Shown here in pieces: positions 34,258-43,800 of a stretch of 64,000 nt of DNA. Source of the stretch: Micrococcales bacterium KH10 (GTDB lineage Bacteria > Actinomycetota > Actinomycetes > Actinomycetales > Cellulomonadaceae); assembly GCA_900188465.1 (NCBI GenBank), contig FZPE01000001.1, positions 1,302,001 through 1,366,000 on the forward strand, in the 5' to 3' direction. Under the pieces are notes generated by a model, which worked only from the letters and a program-made list of their open reading frames with translations, was not told where the DNA came from and ran no database searches. A program made the translations under genes and the position numbers. Numbering within the stretch: position 1 is the stretch's first letter; every line of letters starts with the position of its first letter.

Positions 34258-35511
34258 TCACGGGACTCGAACGATTGCCACGCTGCCCTGCCCGGTCAAC
34301 CTCAATGCTTCACCGTCGATGCCAAGGACTGCATCCCCCGCGGTAAGCGCCATGCGCGACTGTTGCGATGACACGACAGTGGCACCATCGAGTCCGACGA
34401 CAATGCGCGGACCCGCAGTGTCGGTGACCTCCACCGGGTAAGTGCCGCCGTTGATCTCATAGATCTTCACCGCGTATTCCGCCGCGGGCGTCTTGTAATT
34501 GCGCACGGTCGACGGCGTGCCCGGAATGCGTTGCCGCTCCGGTCCGCTGACGAGCGCTCCACCCGGTTTGAAATCGAGGATGCGCACGAGTTCATCGAAG
34601 TCGACCCGCTTCTTGGTGAGTCCTGCGCGCAGCACGTTGTCAGAATTGGCCATGACTTCTAAGCCCAGCCCAGAGACATAACAGTGCACCACGCCAGCAC
34701 CCACGCTCAGCGCTTCACCGGGCTCTAGTTCGAGGGCATTCAAGAAGATGGCTGCTAACACGCCGACATCGCCCGGATAGTGTACGAGCAGTTCCGCCGC
34801 CACGGCGAGGGAATCGGAACCCCACAGGTGTTCCTCGGCGGGCTGCACCATACGGGCTGCGATAGCGGCAAGAGCTTCATCGACCGCGGACTGCTCCAAC
34901 CGCAGCACGGTGTCGAATCCGGATCGGAGCGCCTCCTCGTCGTTATCCGACTGCGCCATCGCTTCAATGGCTTTCCCCAGTCCGACTACGTCTAGTCGAC
35001 GCAGGTCAGCAAGAATTGCGGCTGGCGTCCGGAATCCGGCGAGCGCTCGCGTCGGAAGTAGGGCGAAGAGCGTTTCAGGCTTGTGGCGACCATCCGCATA
35101 GTTGCACTCCGTTGGCGAAGTACCGACTTGCCGCTCATGCGCATATCCGGCAGCGGCCTGGTCTGCATCGGGATGCGCTTGGAGCGACAGGGGCCGACCA
35201 GCAGCAAGCAACTTGACCAGATACGGCAGCACACTCGTGGGTGCGGCATCCGGCCCGAGTACGGCGGTCGGATCTGCGGCGATAATCTCGTTCAAGGTGT
35301 GCGACGCCGCTGGATCTGCAACCTCATTCTGCGCCTGAGAAGGAACCGGAAACCACGGTGTCGTACTCGTCACGACTGCTGGCGCCGAAGGGTGGGATCC
35401 ATACCAGATCTCAGCCCAAGGCAGACCGTCTGCGGGCAGTCCGACGAAATCGGGGAGTGCATGATGCGAGCCCCAGGCGTAGTGCTGAATCCGCCCCTGC
35501 AATCTGAACAT
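34258..35511 (-). CDS. manA: Mannose-6-phosphate isomerase, class I
   Basis: Cytoplasmic Zn-dependent enzyme interconverting mannose 6-phosphate and fructose 6-phosphate. It opens with RLQGRIQHYAWGSHHALPDF and has LPYLVKLLAAGRPLSLQAHPD, which carries metal ligands, KPETLFALLPTRALAGFRT, and the VHCYVSGLGLEVMANSDNV block, all standard for type I enzymes. The ATG at 35511 fits the family start and has AGGGATGG upstream; an upstream in-frame ATG adds 12 unconserved residues. It lies downstream of a ROK gene and an ACCGGT-type palindrome, so it is likely sugar-inducible here. Confidence 0.95.
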   Translation of the reverse strand: MFRLQGRIQHYAWGSHHALPDFVGLPADGLPWAEIWYGSHPSAPAVVTSTTPWFPVPSQAQNEVADPAASHTLNEIIAADPTAVLGPDAAPTSVLPYLVKLLAAGRPLSLQAHPDADQAAAGYAHERQVGTSPTECNYADGRHKPETLFALLPTRALAGFRTPAAILADLRRLDVVGLGKAIEAMAQSDNDEEALRSGFDTVLRLEQSAVDEALAAIAARMVQPAEEHLWGSDSLAVAAELLVHYPGDVGVLAAIFLNALELEPGEALSVGAGVVHCYVSGLGLEVMANSDNVLRAGLTKKRVDFDELVRILDFKPGGALVSGPERQRIPGTPSTVRNYKTPAAEYAVKIYEINGGTYPVEVTDTAGPRIVVGLDGATVVSSQQSRMALTAGDAVLGIDGEALRLTGQGSVAIVRVP

Positions 35512-35551
35512 GAAGCCATCCCTAGGTGTGCGCGGCAACAGCACCACGCAT

Positions 35552-35569
35552 TATTAAACCGGTTTAATA
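35552..35569. promoter_or_regulatory. 18-bp perfect palindrome before manA
   Basis: TATTAAACCGGTTTAATA is perfectly symmetric and lies about 40 nt upstream of the manA start. Its centre matches the operator before the secreted glycosidase, so one regulator may control both. The central CG suits a LacI-type protein; the adjacent ROK regulator is an alternative. Confidence 0.8.
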
Positions 35570-35647
35570 GAACCGTATCCGGTACAGACCTCGTGCGTCA
35601 ATTCTCTCGCCTCGCTGCCCAGGCAACTGCTCTCGCACCGGACCCGC

Positions 35648-36838
35648 CTAAGCGTTGACCCGTTCACTTCCCGTGGATGCCGCTTGCACCGCACGTTCGG
35701 CAGCAAGCATCACCGCACCCACGATTTCACTGCGAGTACCCAACTCTGAGACGCACACTGTGACATCCTCGGAGATCGCGGGCTGCGCAAATCGAGTCAC
35801 CGCTGACTCAACTCCTTCAAGGAACGTCTGCGAGTACGCACCGAGCGCGCCACCGAGGATCAGGCGCTGCGGATTGAGACAGTTGCAAGACTCGGCCAAC
35901 AGTCGACCCAGCGTCCAACCGGCTTCGGACAGAATGCGTACGCCAGCGACGTCAGTGATCTCGCGCACGTCGAACTCGTCGGCCTCGTAGGTCTTACCTG
36001 CGGCAAAACCCAATTGACGACGCAGTGTATCCATCGACACGACCGACTCGACACAGCCCCGGTTACCGCACCGGCAGAGTTCAGAGGTGCCTGGAATGGC
36101 CGTGTGGCCGATTTCTCCAGCGAGGCCGCTCGTCCCTCGATACCCGCGGCCGCCCAGCACCATAGCAGCGCCCACCCCGCCGGATACCTTGACGTACAGC
36201 AGATTGTCGCAACCGCGACCGGCACCGCGCGTGAACTCGCCGTAGACCCCCAAGAAGGCGTCATGTTCAAGAGTGACCGGGACCTCGAAGGAATCCTGGA
36301 ACAGTTCAAACGTCTGAACGTCGCGCCATCCGGCGAGCACTGTGGGAGTGCGCATCTTGCCGGTACGCGCGTCTAGCGGTCCGGGGATGCCCGCGACAAT
36401 GTGTTGCACAACGGGGTTCTCCGCCTGCTCCAGAAGGCCATCGAGAAGGGTTCGAGCAAGTTTTACCGTGCCGACGGGGTCATGGTCCACGTCGAAGCGC
36501 TCAGTGGCCTCGGCATGAATGTTGCCGTTGAGGTCGGCCAGGGCCACTGTCACGTGACCGTGTCCGAGGTCAACACCCGCAACGTAACCCCGCGAACCGT
36601 TGTATTGCAGATAGGTGGAAGGGCGACCTCGACGACCGCGGCTTCCTTGACCATCCGAGCTCGACTCGATGATGCCTTCCTCAAGAAGCGCACTGACAAG
36701 GTGGTTCACGCCACTGCGCGACAAACCCAGCTCACGCATCAAATCACTGCGGGAACAACCTCCTGTGCGCCGGATAAATGCCAGTGCCGCTTGCCTGTTA
36801 CGTAGCCGCGACTGTATTGCTTCACCGTCAGAGATCAT
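35648..36838 (-). CDS. ROK-family transcriptional regulator or sugar kinase
   Basis: Protein of 396 residues with an N-terminal winged helix (RRTGGCSRSDLMRELGLSRSGVNHLVSALLEEG) and a ROK sugar-kinase-fold domain. The phosphate-loop region is GYVAGVDLGHGHVTVALAD; the zinc motif GHTAIPGTSELCRCGNRGCVE is complete; GGALGAYSQTFLEGVE is near the end. Members with the helix-turn-helix are NagC/Mlc/XylR-type regulators, some keeping kinase activity. It lies about 80 nt upstream of the manA operator on the same strand. Confidence 0.9.
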   Translation of the reverse strand: MISDGEAIQSRLRNRQAALAFIRRTGGCSRSDLMRELGLSRSGVNHLVSALLEEGIIESSSDGQGSRGRRGRPSTYLQYNGSRGYVAGVDLGHGHVTVALADLNGNIHAEATERFDVDHDPVGTVKLARTLLDGLLEQAENPVVQHIVAGIPGPLDARTGKMRTPTVLAGWRDVQTFELFQDSFEVPVTLEHDAFLGVYGEFTRGAGRGCDNLLYVKVSGGVGAAMVLGGRGYRGTSGLAGEIGHTAIPGTSELCRCGNRGCVESVVSMDTLRRQLGFAAGKTYEADEFDVREITDVAGVRILSEAGWTLGRLLAESCNCLNPQRLILGGALGAYSQTFLEGVESAVTRFAQPAISEDVTVCVSELGTRSEIVGAVMLAAERAVQAASTGSERVNA

Positions 36839-37050
36839 GCTTCATGCTATCCCTTTTTTGGCGGTGACGACACTATATTGAACGTGTCTATTGCGAGAAT
36901 TACGACAGATTACGGTCTGCGGAGATGAGAGCCGGCCGCAACCCACACGATTTCGGCACTGTCATCGCGTTAGACGTGCGCCTAACACGGCAACTTCCGT
37001 CAGGCCCGGGCGTGCAGCACGGTACGCAAAGGTGACCTCACCTGGGAACC

Positions 37051-37080
37051 AAAAAGCCCGTACTATCGAAATAGCACGGG
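37051..37080 (-). terminator. Intrinsic terminator after tRNA-Arg
   Basis: On the minus strand CCCGTGCTAT and ATAGTACGGG form a stem around a TTCG tetraloop, with one G-T mismatch, followed by CTTTTT. It begins 7 nt beyond the encoded CCA of the tRNA, a classical Rho-independent terminator. Confidence 0.9.
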
Positions 37081-37087
37081 ACCGGTA

Positions 37088-37163
37088 TGGTGCGCCCGGA
37101 GGGATTCGAACCCCCAACCTTCTGATCCGTAGTCAGATGCTCTATCCGTTGAGCTACGGGCGC
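37088..37163 (-). tRNA. tRNA-Arg (ACG)
   Basis: A full cloverleaf can be folded on the minus strand. Acceptor arms are GCGCCCG and CGGGCGC, the D-arm TAGCTCAACGGATAGAGCA, the anticodon arm TCTGA-CTACGGA-TCAGA with anticodon ACG, and the T-loop GGTTCGAATCC. The 3' CCA is encoded (TGG on the plus strand). It reads CGN Arg codons after A34 deamination. Confidence 0.97.
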
Positions 37164-37315
37164 ATGGCCACTGAATGAGTGCTCATTGTTTGAGGCCATC
37201 GGAGACTCTACCCTAATTCGGACTGAATCCCCAAACTCAATGACTCCGCCGCGCACTGGGAGAACTCGTCACTGACATGCTAGCGCACCAGAACGGCCTA
37301 ATGAAGCCAATTGCG

Positions 37316-37404
37316 CGGAGACGGAGGGATTCGAACCCTCGAACGGGTTGCCCCGTTACCACCTTAGCAGGGTGGCGCACTAGACCAGACTATGCGACGT
37401 CTCC
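37316..37404 (-). tRNA. tRNA-Ser (GCT)
   Basis: Class II tRNA of 89 nt. The acceptor stem is GGAGACG/CGTCTCC, the anticodon arm CCACC-CTGCTAA-GGTGG gives anticodon GCT, a long variable arm contains ACGGGGCAACCCGT, and the T-loop is GGTTCGAATCC. No CCA is encoded. It lies 152 nt upstream of tRNA-Arg on the same strand and may share its transcript. Confidence 0.97.
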
Positions 37405-37477
37405 TTGTTCCCGACGGGAACTGCAATAGCCTATCGGTACAACGTCGCTGGTTACAAACTGGCGGCTAGTTTCTTCG

Positions 37478-38758
37478 CTACTTGCGCAGCACGCCGACTC
37501 GCAACCATTGATGATCGGTCACCATGCGGGCAAGCATGAGACCAATCGCCAGTGCCAAGACGACGAATGTCGCCTGCACTCCCCAGGCCAGCGCCTCAAT
37601 CGTCTGGCCGTCGTTGAGGTAGTAGATCGCGCGATATACGGCGGCACCCGGCACCATGATCACGACAGCCGGAACGCACAACGTCAGGCGCGGCATCGAG
37701 ATTCGCGGCGCGATGATATTCGCCAGCAGTCCCACCAGGAGCCCGCCAACCGCCGCGGCGCCCTGCGCGATCATTCCAGCGTCATACAGTTCGATGCGCA
37801 CCACATTCGCAATCGCCCCAATGATCGCCGCGGAGAACGCCAAGACCAGCGGGCTGTTGAACAAGATGGCGAAGCCGAACGCGGCAAGGGCTGAGGCGAC
37901 CAAACGCAGCGCGAGGAGCAACTGCCACGGCATCGTCGGCAACTCGGTTTCCGACGGGGTCAGCCCGAACAACGCCGAAACCACCCAGACGCTGATAGCG
38001 GCGCAGGTGAGGAGCATCACCGCGTAGGCGAGCCTGGAAATACCTGCGGTGAAGTCCATGCGGGACAGATCCAAGGCCGCCGTGATCAGAGGGAATCCCG
38101 GGACGAGGAACAGCACCGCCGAAACGTAGCCACTGGCGTGCACATCATCCAGTGCGCCTGCGGCATAGAGTCCCTGTGCGACGACCAGATAAGAGGTAGC
38201 AGCGACGAGCCCAGCCAACAACGTCACCGCGAACTGGTTGAAGTCTCGGTGCAGCAGTGATCGGCGCACCAGCTGACCGAGCATCGCTGCGATGAACACA
38301 ATGGCGCATTCGATCGGTCCGCCATTGTTCAAGAAGGCAAAGGCCGCACATGCCAGCCCAGAGAACACTCCGCCGATCAACAGGCTGTACAGCGGCGGAG
38401 TCTTTGCAACGGCATCCAGGACGCTGTCGACCTGTTCGACTGTCGTGCCTTCCGGCAACGAGCGGGTGTAGTTCTCCAGTTTCGCGATACGGTCCGAATT
38501 GACGCCGATGGTGCGGCTTTCGACCACCTCAGTCCGAAAGATCGGCCCTTTCCAGGCCGTTGCCGTAATCGAGGTCACGGACACCTGAGACTCAACCGCA
38601 TCGAGACCTAGCGCTCGTGCCACGTTGTTCATGGATGAGCGCACCCGATAGCTGCCGCATCCCGACGCTAGTAGCATTCGTCCAGTACGCAGCACGGTGC
38701 TGGCTTGCCTGATCAGGTGAATGGGCTCGAGGCTGTGTTCGCGTGAGGGATGGGACAT
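37478..38758 (-). CDS. Threonine/serine exporter, ThrE family
   Basis: Integral membrane amino-acid exporter of 426 residues. The cytoplasmic N-terminal half has the ThrE motifs RTGRMLLASGCGSYRVRSSM and SVTSITATAWKGP; about ten membrane segments follow, and the C-terminal half includes CVPAVVIMVPGAAVYRAIYY, typical of the ThrE_2 domain. Single-chain ThrE exporters are characteristic of corynebacteria and relatives. The ATG at 38758 has GAGGATGAGG upstream; a GTG at 38803 would add 15 residues. Confidence 0.9.
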   Translation of the reverse strand: MSHPSREHSLEPIHLIRQASTVLRTGRMLLASGCGSYRVRSSMNNVARALGLDAVESQVSVTSITATAWKGPIFRTEVVESRTIGVNSDRIAKLENYTRSLPEGTTVEQVDSVLDAVAKTPPLYSLLIGGVFSGLACAAFAFLNNGGPIECAIVFIAAMLGQLVRRSLLHRDFNQFAVTLLAGLVAATSYLVVAQGLYAAGALDDVHASGYVSAVLFLVPGFPLITAALDLSRMDFTAGISRLAYAVMLLTCAAISVWVVSALFGLTPSETELPTMPWQLLLALRLVASALAAFGFAILFNSPLVLAFSAAIIGAIANVVRIELYDAGMIAQGAAAVGGLLVGLLANIIAPRISMPRLTLCVPAVVIMVPGAAVYRAIYYLNDGQTIEALAWGVQATFVVLALAIGLMLARMVTDHQWLRVGVLRK

Positions 38759-39145
38759 CGCCTCATCCTCGCCGGGATCGCTGCATGGGTTCTCAGTCGT
38801 CACACCATGATTCTCTCCGATACCCGAACCACATTTCTCGGTCGAGAGTCCTGGCAGGACTCCGGTCCGTGGCGTACCGCATGACGTTTGACGGGCGACC
38901 CGTCAGTTGAGTGCGCTTTCGGGCATTGGGTGCACCTTTATCACGCGCAAAAGGGCACCCTCATGCCCGAAACACTCACTGAGCACTTACGAGGTTGGGG
39001 AAGCAATATTCGGGTTGGGTGTCGCATATAAGGATGGGACAACCCGAATATGACGCCCTCAGCCAGAGATGACGCCCCAGGCGACAACACCATAGCGGCC
39101 AGCACAACCCCCGCCACGGGCAATTCCACAACCTCCAGGGACGAG
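38759..39145. other. Noncoding region with two long inverted repeats
   Basis: I see no supportable gene here; short frames overlap the tRNA or repeats. Repeat 1 has arms TTTCGGGCAT (38917-38926) and ATGCCCGAAA (38963-38972), with inner arms GGGTGC and GCACCC. Repeat 2 has perfect 12-bp arms ATATTCGGGTTG (39006-39017) and CAACCCGAATAT (39040-39051), 22 nt apart. They could be extra terminators for the ThrE leader side, structured RNA or protein-binding sites. Confidence 0.7.
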
Positions 39146-39178
39146 AAAACCCCGGCGAACTTGCGTTCACCGGGGGTT
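39146..39178 (-). terminator. Intrinsic terminator after tRNA-Ser (TGA)
   Basis: On the minus strand AACCCCCGGTGAAC pairs with GTTCGCCGGGGTTTT around a GCAA loop (one G-U pair and one unpaired base), ending in a T-run. It starts 18 nt beyond the tRNA. Confidence 0.85.
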
Positions 39179-39196
39179 CCAACGTGACTAACTTGG

Positions 39197-39284
39197 CGGT
39201 GGGTGTGGGATTTGAACCCACGGTACGGGGTCACCGTACACCAGTTTTCAAGACTGGCTCATTCGGCCGCTCTGACAACCCACC
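39197..39284 (-). tRNA. tRNA-Ser (TGA)
   Basis: Class II tRNA of 88 nt. Acceptor arms are GGTGGGT/ACCCACC, the anticodon arm CCAGT-CTTGAAA-ACTGG gives anticodon TGA, the long variable arm contains TACGGTGACCCCGTA, and the T-loop is GGTTCAAATCC. No CCA is encoded. Confidence 0.97.
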
Positions 39285-39294
39285 TCAGGCTCAA

Positions 39295-39331
39295 CGATTC
39301 GAACCCGCATAGCATCTTACGCTACGAATCG
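39295..39331. terminator. Possible terminator at the end of the cvn operon
   Basis: CGATTCG and CGAATCG form a 7-bp stem with inner TAGC/GCTA pairing, placed 20 nt past the last cvn gene. No T-run follows. Weak evidence. Confidence 0.4.
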
Positions 39332-39350
39332 ACCTCGGCGGGACACCGTG

Positions 39351-39968
39351 TCAGGCTGCAGGCTTACGAAGCCGTGCCATCGCGTGCTGCACCAGTGCGA
39401 TCAGTGTCTGCTTGGTGGCAGCACGCGACCGCGCGTCCGTGTACATCATCGGAACGTCCGCCGGAACCTGCAAAGCTTCACGCACATCTTCGATACGGTG
39501 CTTGGCGATTCCGTCGAAGCAGTTGACTCCCACGACGAATGGAATACGACGGCTTTCGAAGTAGTCCACAGCCGGGAAGCACTGGTCAAGTCGATCGGTG
39601 TCAACGAGCACAACGCCACCAATGGCACCGCGCACCAGGTCATCCCACATGAACAAGAAGCGGTCTTGTCCTGGCGTACCAAACAGGTAGAGCCACAATG
39701 ATCCCGGCAATTCGATGCGACCGAAATCCATCGCGACCGTCGTCGTGGTCTTTCGGTCTGAGACGCCACCCGCGTCATCGACTCCCACCGAGTGCTCGGT
39801 CATCGCAGCTTCGGTGTTCAGCGGCTCGATGTCGGAAATGGATCCGATGAAGGTCGTCTTGCCGACAGCGAAGCCACCTGCCACCACAATCTTGACGACG
39901 GTGGGGGCTGGCACTTGCTGTGCGGCTGCCGGGGCGGTTGTCACGTTGTCAGAGGGCGGAAATGCCAT
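39351..39968 (-). CDS. cvnD: Conservon GTP-binding protein (CvnD-like)
   Basis: Small Ras-like GTPase of 205 residues, last member of a conservon. Walker A is GGFAVGKTT (residues 31-39) after a Pro/Ala-rich N-terminus. The switch II region reads LFGTPGQDRFLFMWDDL and the guanine-specificity segment is replaced by VGVNCFDG rather than NKxD, as is usual in this family. In Streptomyces, CvnD proteins act with CvnA-C in a membrane-associated signalling complex. The ATG at 39968 has GGAGAG upstream and lies inside the end of cvnC, so expression is coupled. Confidence 0.92.
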   Translation of the reverse strand: MAFPPSDNVTTAPAAAQQVPAPTVVKIVVAGGFAVGKTTFIGSISDIEPLNTEAAMTEHSVGVDDAGGVSDRKTTTTVAMDFGRIELPGSLWLYLFGTPGQDRFLFMWDDLVRGAIGGVVLVDTDRLDQCFPAVDYFESRRIPFVVGVNCFDGIAKHRIEDVREALQVPADVPMMYTDARSRAATKQTLIALVQHAMARLRKPAA

Positions 39969-40365
39969 TGAGAACACTCTCCAGAACGCTCAGGGACAAT
40001 GCTGGGCTATTAGCGCCACCATGACCGGTGTGGACATCAACGGGGGTGTTGGAATGGATAGTCAACAATCCTGCGTCACTGAGGTCAGAGACGAGGATTC
40101 TTACCACGCCAAGCGGCAACTTCAGTAACGCTGAGAACTCCGCGATGGACACGTAGTTCTCAGCGGCACTTGCCAAGATTGTGCGCTTCTCGGGAGGTAG
40201 ACCTCCCGCGCTGGCTGCCTCCGGACGCGCCGAGACAAGAGTCTCGAGTGGAAGATCCGACGTTGCGGACTTCACTCGCCCTCCAGTGACGGCATACGGA
40301 CGAACCGTGCGAGCCACGGTCTCCTCCCCCAGTCCGGGGGGCCCTTGGTTCGGATTCTGTGTCAT
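39949..40365 (-). CDS. cvnC: DUF742 protein (CvnC-like)
   Basis: Cytoplasmic protein of 138 residues with the DUF742 pattern: RTVRPYAVTGGRVKS near the N-terminus and YVSIAEFSALLKLPLGVVRILVSDL, a winged-helix-like segment. In conservons it bridges the roadblock protein and the GTPase. The ATG at 40365 has GAGGT just upstream; an upstream in-frame GTG or ATG is less likely. It starts 8 nt after the cvnB stop. Confidence 0.9.
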   Translation of the reverse strand: MTQNPNQGPPGLGEETVARTVRPYAVTGGRVKSATSDLPLETLVSARPEAASAGGLPPEKRTILASAAENYVSIAEFSALLKLPLGVVRILVSDLSDAGLLTIHSNTPVDVHTGHGGANSPALSLSVLESVLNGISAL

Positions 40366-40372
40366 GGCTACC

Positions 40373-40825
40373 TCATTGAGCGGACGAAGATCGGGTCTCA
40401 CCATCCACCGGCAGGTTTCCTCGCATTTCAGTGATCAGTTGCGGGGTCAGTGTCTGCTCGGTACGAGTTACAAGCATGGCCATCTCATACCCGATTTGCC
40501 CGACGTCAGCGGTCTCTTCAGCAACGACTGCCAAGACCGATCCGTTGGAAACGCTCATCAGGAACAAGAAGCCTTTGTCCATTTCGACGATGGACTGACG
40601 GACTGCTCCGGTACCGAGTTGACGTGCAGCACCGCGCGTCAGACTCGACATTCCCGAAACAATTGCAGCCATCTGGTCACCGCTCGTGCGGTCTAGGTTC
40701 TCGGACATCGCCATTAGCAAACCGTCAGCGGAGACCACCAGCGTGTGGCGTGTTCCCGGTACGGTCTTGACGAAGTTATCCAGCAACCATCCAAAATTGG
40801 TTGCTTCACTGCTCAGGGCACTCAT
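40373..40825 (-). CDS. cvnB: Roadblock/LC7-domain protein (CvnB-like)
   Basis: Protein of 150 residues, almost entirely one roadblock/LC7 domain: NFGWLLDNFVKTVPGTRHTLVVSADGLLMA and SIVEMDKGFLFLMSVSNGSVLAVVA. Such proteins regulate Ras-like GTPases, here CvnD. AAGGAGG sits 4 nt before the ATG. The gene follows the kinase gene by 55 nt. Confidence 0.95.
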   Translation of the reverse strand: MSALSSEATNFGWLLDNFVKTVPGTRHTLVVSADGLLMAMSENLDRTSGDQMAAIVSGMSSLTRGAARQLGTGAVRQSIVEMDKGFLFLMSVSNGSVLAVVAEETADVGQIGYEMAMLVTRTEQTLTPQLITEMRGNLPVDGETRSSSAQ

Positions 40826-40880
40826 ATTGCCTCCTTGGCCGGAGTGTTGCGTGTCACACGCAGAGTAGGGCTAATGTGCA

Positions 40881-43800
40881 TCAATGTGAATCTCCTTCCG
40901 AAGAAGGATCGCTATTATCACCTGGCTCCACACCGGCCTCGCGGCCGCGCGAAGTACCACTTTGGAAGGCTGCCAGTCGAGTCCTCAGCACCGCAGCGTC
41001 GCGGGTGATGCGCTGCTTGGTGGGGTCGTCTTCGGCAGGACCGGCCTCTACTGGGGCCGCCTTCTTGCGCTTTACTAGCCCTGAACCTCCGTCAACCGTC
41101 ATCTCCTGTGGTCGATAACTCGACAACTGACTCAGCTCAGCAAGGGCCTGATCCTGCAAATCTGCACGCGATGCGAGCGTCGCCGCGAGTTCTGGGGACA
41201 TAGAACGAGGCGTGTCGGGCGAATCGAAGTTGAACGCGTCCGGCGACCACTCGTTCTGCTGCGCGCCAGCAGGCTTAGGTGTGAATGAGCCCTGCCCGCC
41301 GAAGTGCGGGAATCCGGAGTCGAAGTCCTGCGATGACGCTGACGCGGCTGGTTGTGAGGCCTCCGCACCATCGGCGCTCCAACTCGATTCCGCAACTGGC
41401 TGCGGTGCTGGTGTCACAGAAGGCGGCTCATAGGCCGTTGGCGCTGGTGTCTCGGGTTGCGCGGGGGGCGACTGGGTCCCGTCCGGCCGATACCCGGTAG
41501 GCGGCGCTGTCGGGCTAGACCACGCCTGCCCGGCAGTGCCGGCGTCAGCAGGAGCTGAATCAGCAGCTGGTTGTTCTTCAGCCGACTTCTTCTTGCCGAA
41601 CAGCTTGCCGAAGATGCCGCGCTTTTCAGGCTTCGCTTCTTTTGCGGCGCCATCGTCGGTCGGGGATCCGGCCACCACATCTCCGAAGCTCGGCGGCGGT
41701 GTGGGTGTCTGTGGCGCATATGGCTGGGCTGGCGCTGCCTCAGCCTGCTGCGCGTACTGCTCAGCGATCTGAGGTTGCGGAGCGTCTTGTGCCGCATAAC
41801 CGTTTGCATCGGTGCCTGCGGCCTCATACGGCGCTGGTTCCGGTTGTGGATCAGCAGGGAACTGTTCCGCATAATCGGCCTGGGGCTGCTCGAACGATTC
41901 TGGTTCGTCCGGCTCCAGCATCGGGACCGCACCATACGATGCCTGCTCACTGTTGTCCCAAGTTGGCTGTGCCAGATCAGCGCTCTCGCTGAAGTCAGCT
42001 GCCGGAGCATAGGCCTGCTGATCTTCCGCGAACTGCAAGTCTGGTTGAACTGAGTTGTCGTCCGGTCGAACCGAATCGTCAGACACCAGCGCGTCAGTGT
42101 CATGGATTGCGGGTTCTGGCGCTGATTCCTCAACGTGGGCCGACTGCTCAGGCACTACTGAACTCTCAGGCACCGCCGGGATCGGTCCGGTGATCGCTGC
42201 CGAAACCCCCTCTGGCCCGCCGTACTCACGCATGAGCCGTTCCAGGTCCTCAGGGCTCGCATGCCGCGGCAACACGATCTTGTGCTCGCTTGGCGCAGCA
42301 CCGTCGACACCGGTCTCAGCAACCGCCGCAACCTGCTGCGGGAAGTCAGCTACAGCCGGATCAGACGCCTCGGGCTGCTCGAAGGCCGGCACTTCGGTCG
42401 CCGGTTCTGACGTGCCAGGTTGCACTTCTTCAGCGACCGGTGCCGACTCGGCAGGCGCAGATTCGCCAAGTTGCGGTGTCCACTCTGGTTCTGCGCTGGG
42501 TGCGCTCGGAGCAGCGGCAGGCTGTTCCAGCGGCAGGTCGGAACTCGTCCTGAACTGTGAGAAGACTGCAGCACGATCCGGCAATCCAGCGGATTCGTGA
42601 CCAGTCGGTTCCGGCTCCGCAATGGTGGGCTCGTATCGTGCAGGGTCTTCAACTGGAGCCGCGCCCGTCTGGTCGGCGCTTCCAGCGACTTCAGCCAAAT
42701 CGCTCGATGCCCGGAACTGCGAGAACATCGAAGCGCGTCGTTCGGTGTTAACAATCGGCGTTTCTTCGAAGGGCTCTTCGACCACCGGAGTCGAGCCGGT
42801 GGCTGTGCCACGGGTGGGCAGTCCGGCGCCACGTGACGGCAAACCGCCGGGTTCGAAACTGGCCTGTTGTAGCGGCTGCCAGTCCGAGGCTTCAGCGTCC
42901 GGGGTCACCCCGATCGCGGAAACATCTGGTGCGGCGATCTCAGGCAAAACGATGGCGTTCTCGTCGTAGTCCGGCCCGGTCATGGTGCCACCCACCGGGG
43001 CCGCACTAGTGATCGGAGCTGGTTCTGCAGGCGCGTCACCATCGCCTGCGCCCCTACGACGTGGCATTCCAGTCGCGGTCATACCGTCAGTCAACGACGC
43101 CAGGTCGACCTCTTGGACGGGCGCTGGCGGCACCCATTCCTCTGAATCTTGGATCTCTGCCGCGCTGCGCTGGACCGGCGCGAGCGGTTCAATCGGTTCT
43201 TGAACGTCCGCAGCGGTGGCGGCGAACAACTTCGCCGGGAACGCCACGATAACGAGCGTTCCGCCGTCGGGAGCGGCTTCGAAGTTGACGTGAGCCTCAA
43301 GACGCTCTGCCAGACGACCGACCACGAGCAGACCCAGTCGCTGAGCACCCACGACATCGGTAGCGGAGCGAGATGACACCTTGAGGTTCGCTTCAGCGAT
43401 TTCCTCTTGCGTCATACCGAGACCGAAGTCGCGAATCGCGACAGAAACGTAGTCCTGGTCGGCGTTCGTCGTCACTTCGACCTGCTCCGAGGGATCGGAG
43501 AACATCGTCGCGTTTTCAAGCAGCTCCGCCAGCAGGTGCGCCGCGTGCAGCGCGTTGTGGCCGAGCATCATCGGGTCCTGCAGCAGCGTCAATGAAACGC
43601 GATCATACGCCTCGATCTCAGACGACGCGGTACGGACCACGTCGGAGAGAGCCATCGGCTCACGAACACGACGACCAGAGTCAATACCCGCGAGCACCAG
43701 CAGTGATTCAGAGTTTCGACGCATTCGGGTAGCGAGGTGGTCGAGTCGGAACAGGTTCGACAGGACTGTCGGATCTTCTTCGGCTCGTTCCAACTCATCG

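Noticed and set aside
38941-39234. Minus-strand open frame of 97 residues
   Set aside because: It runs through tRNA-Ser, its terminator and inverted repeats, and has no protein-like features.
37088-39284. tRNA-associated integration site of a genomic island
   Set aside because: No integrase and no repeat of a tRNA 3' end was noticed within the window; neighbouring genes are ordinary.
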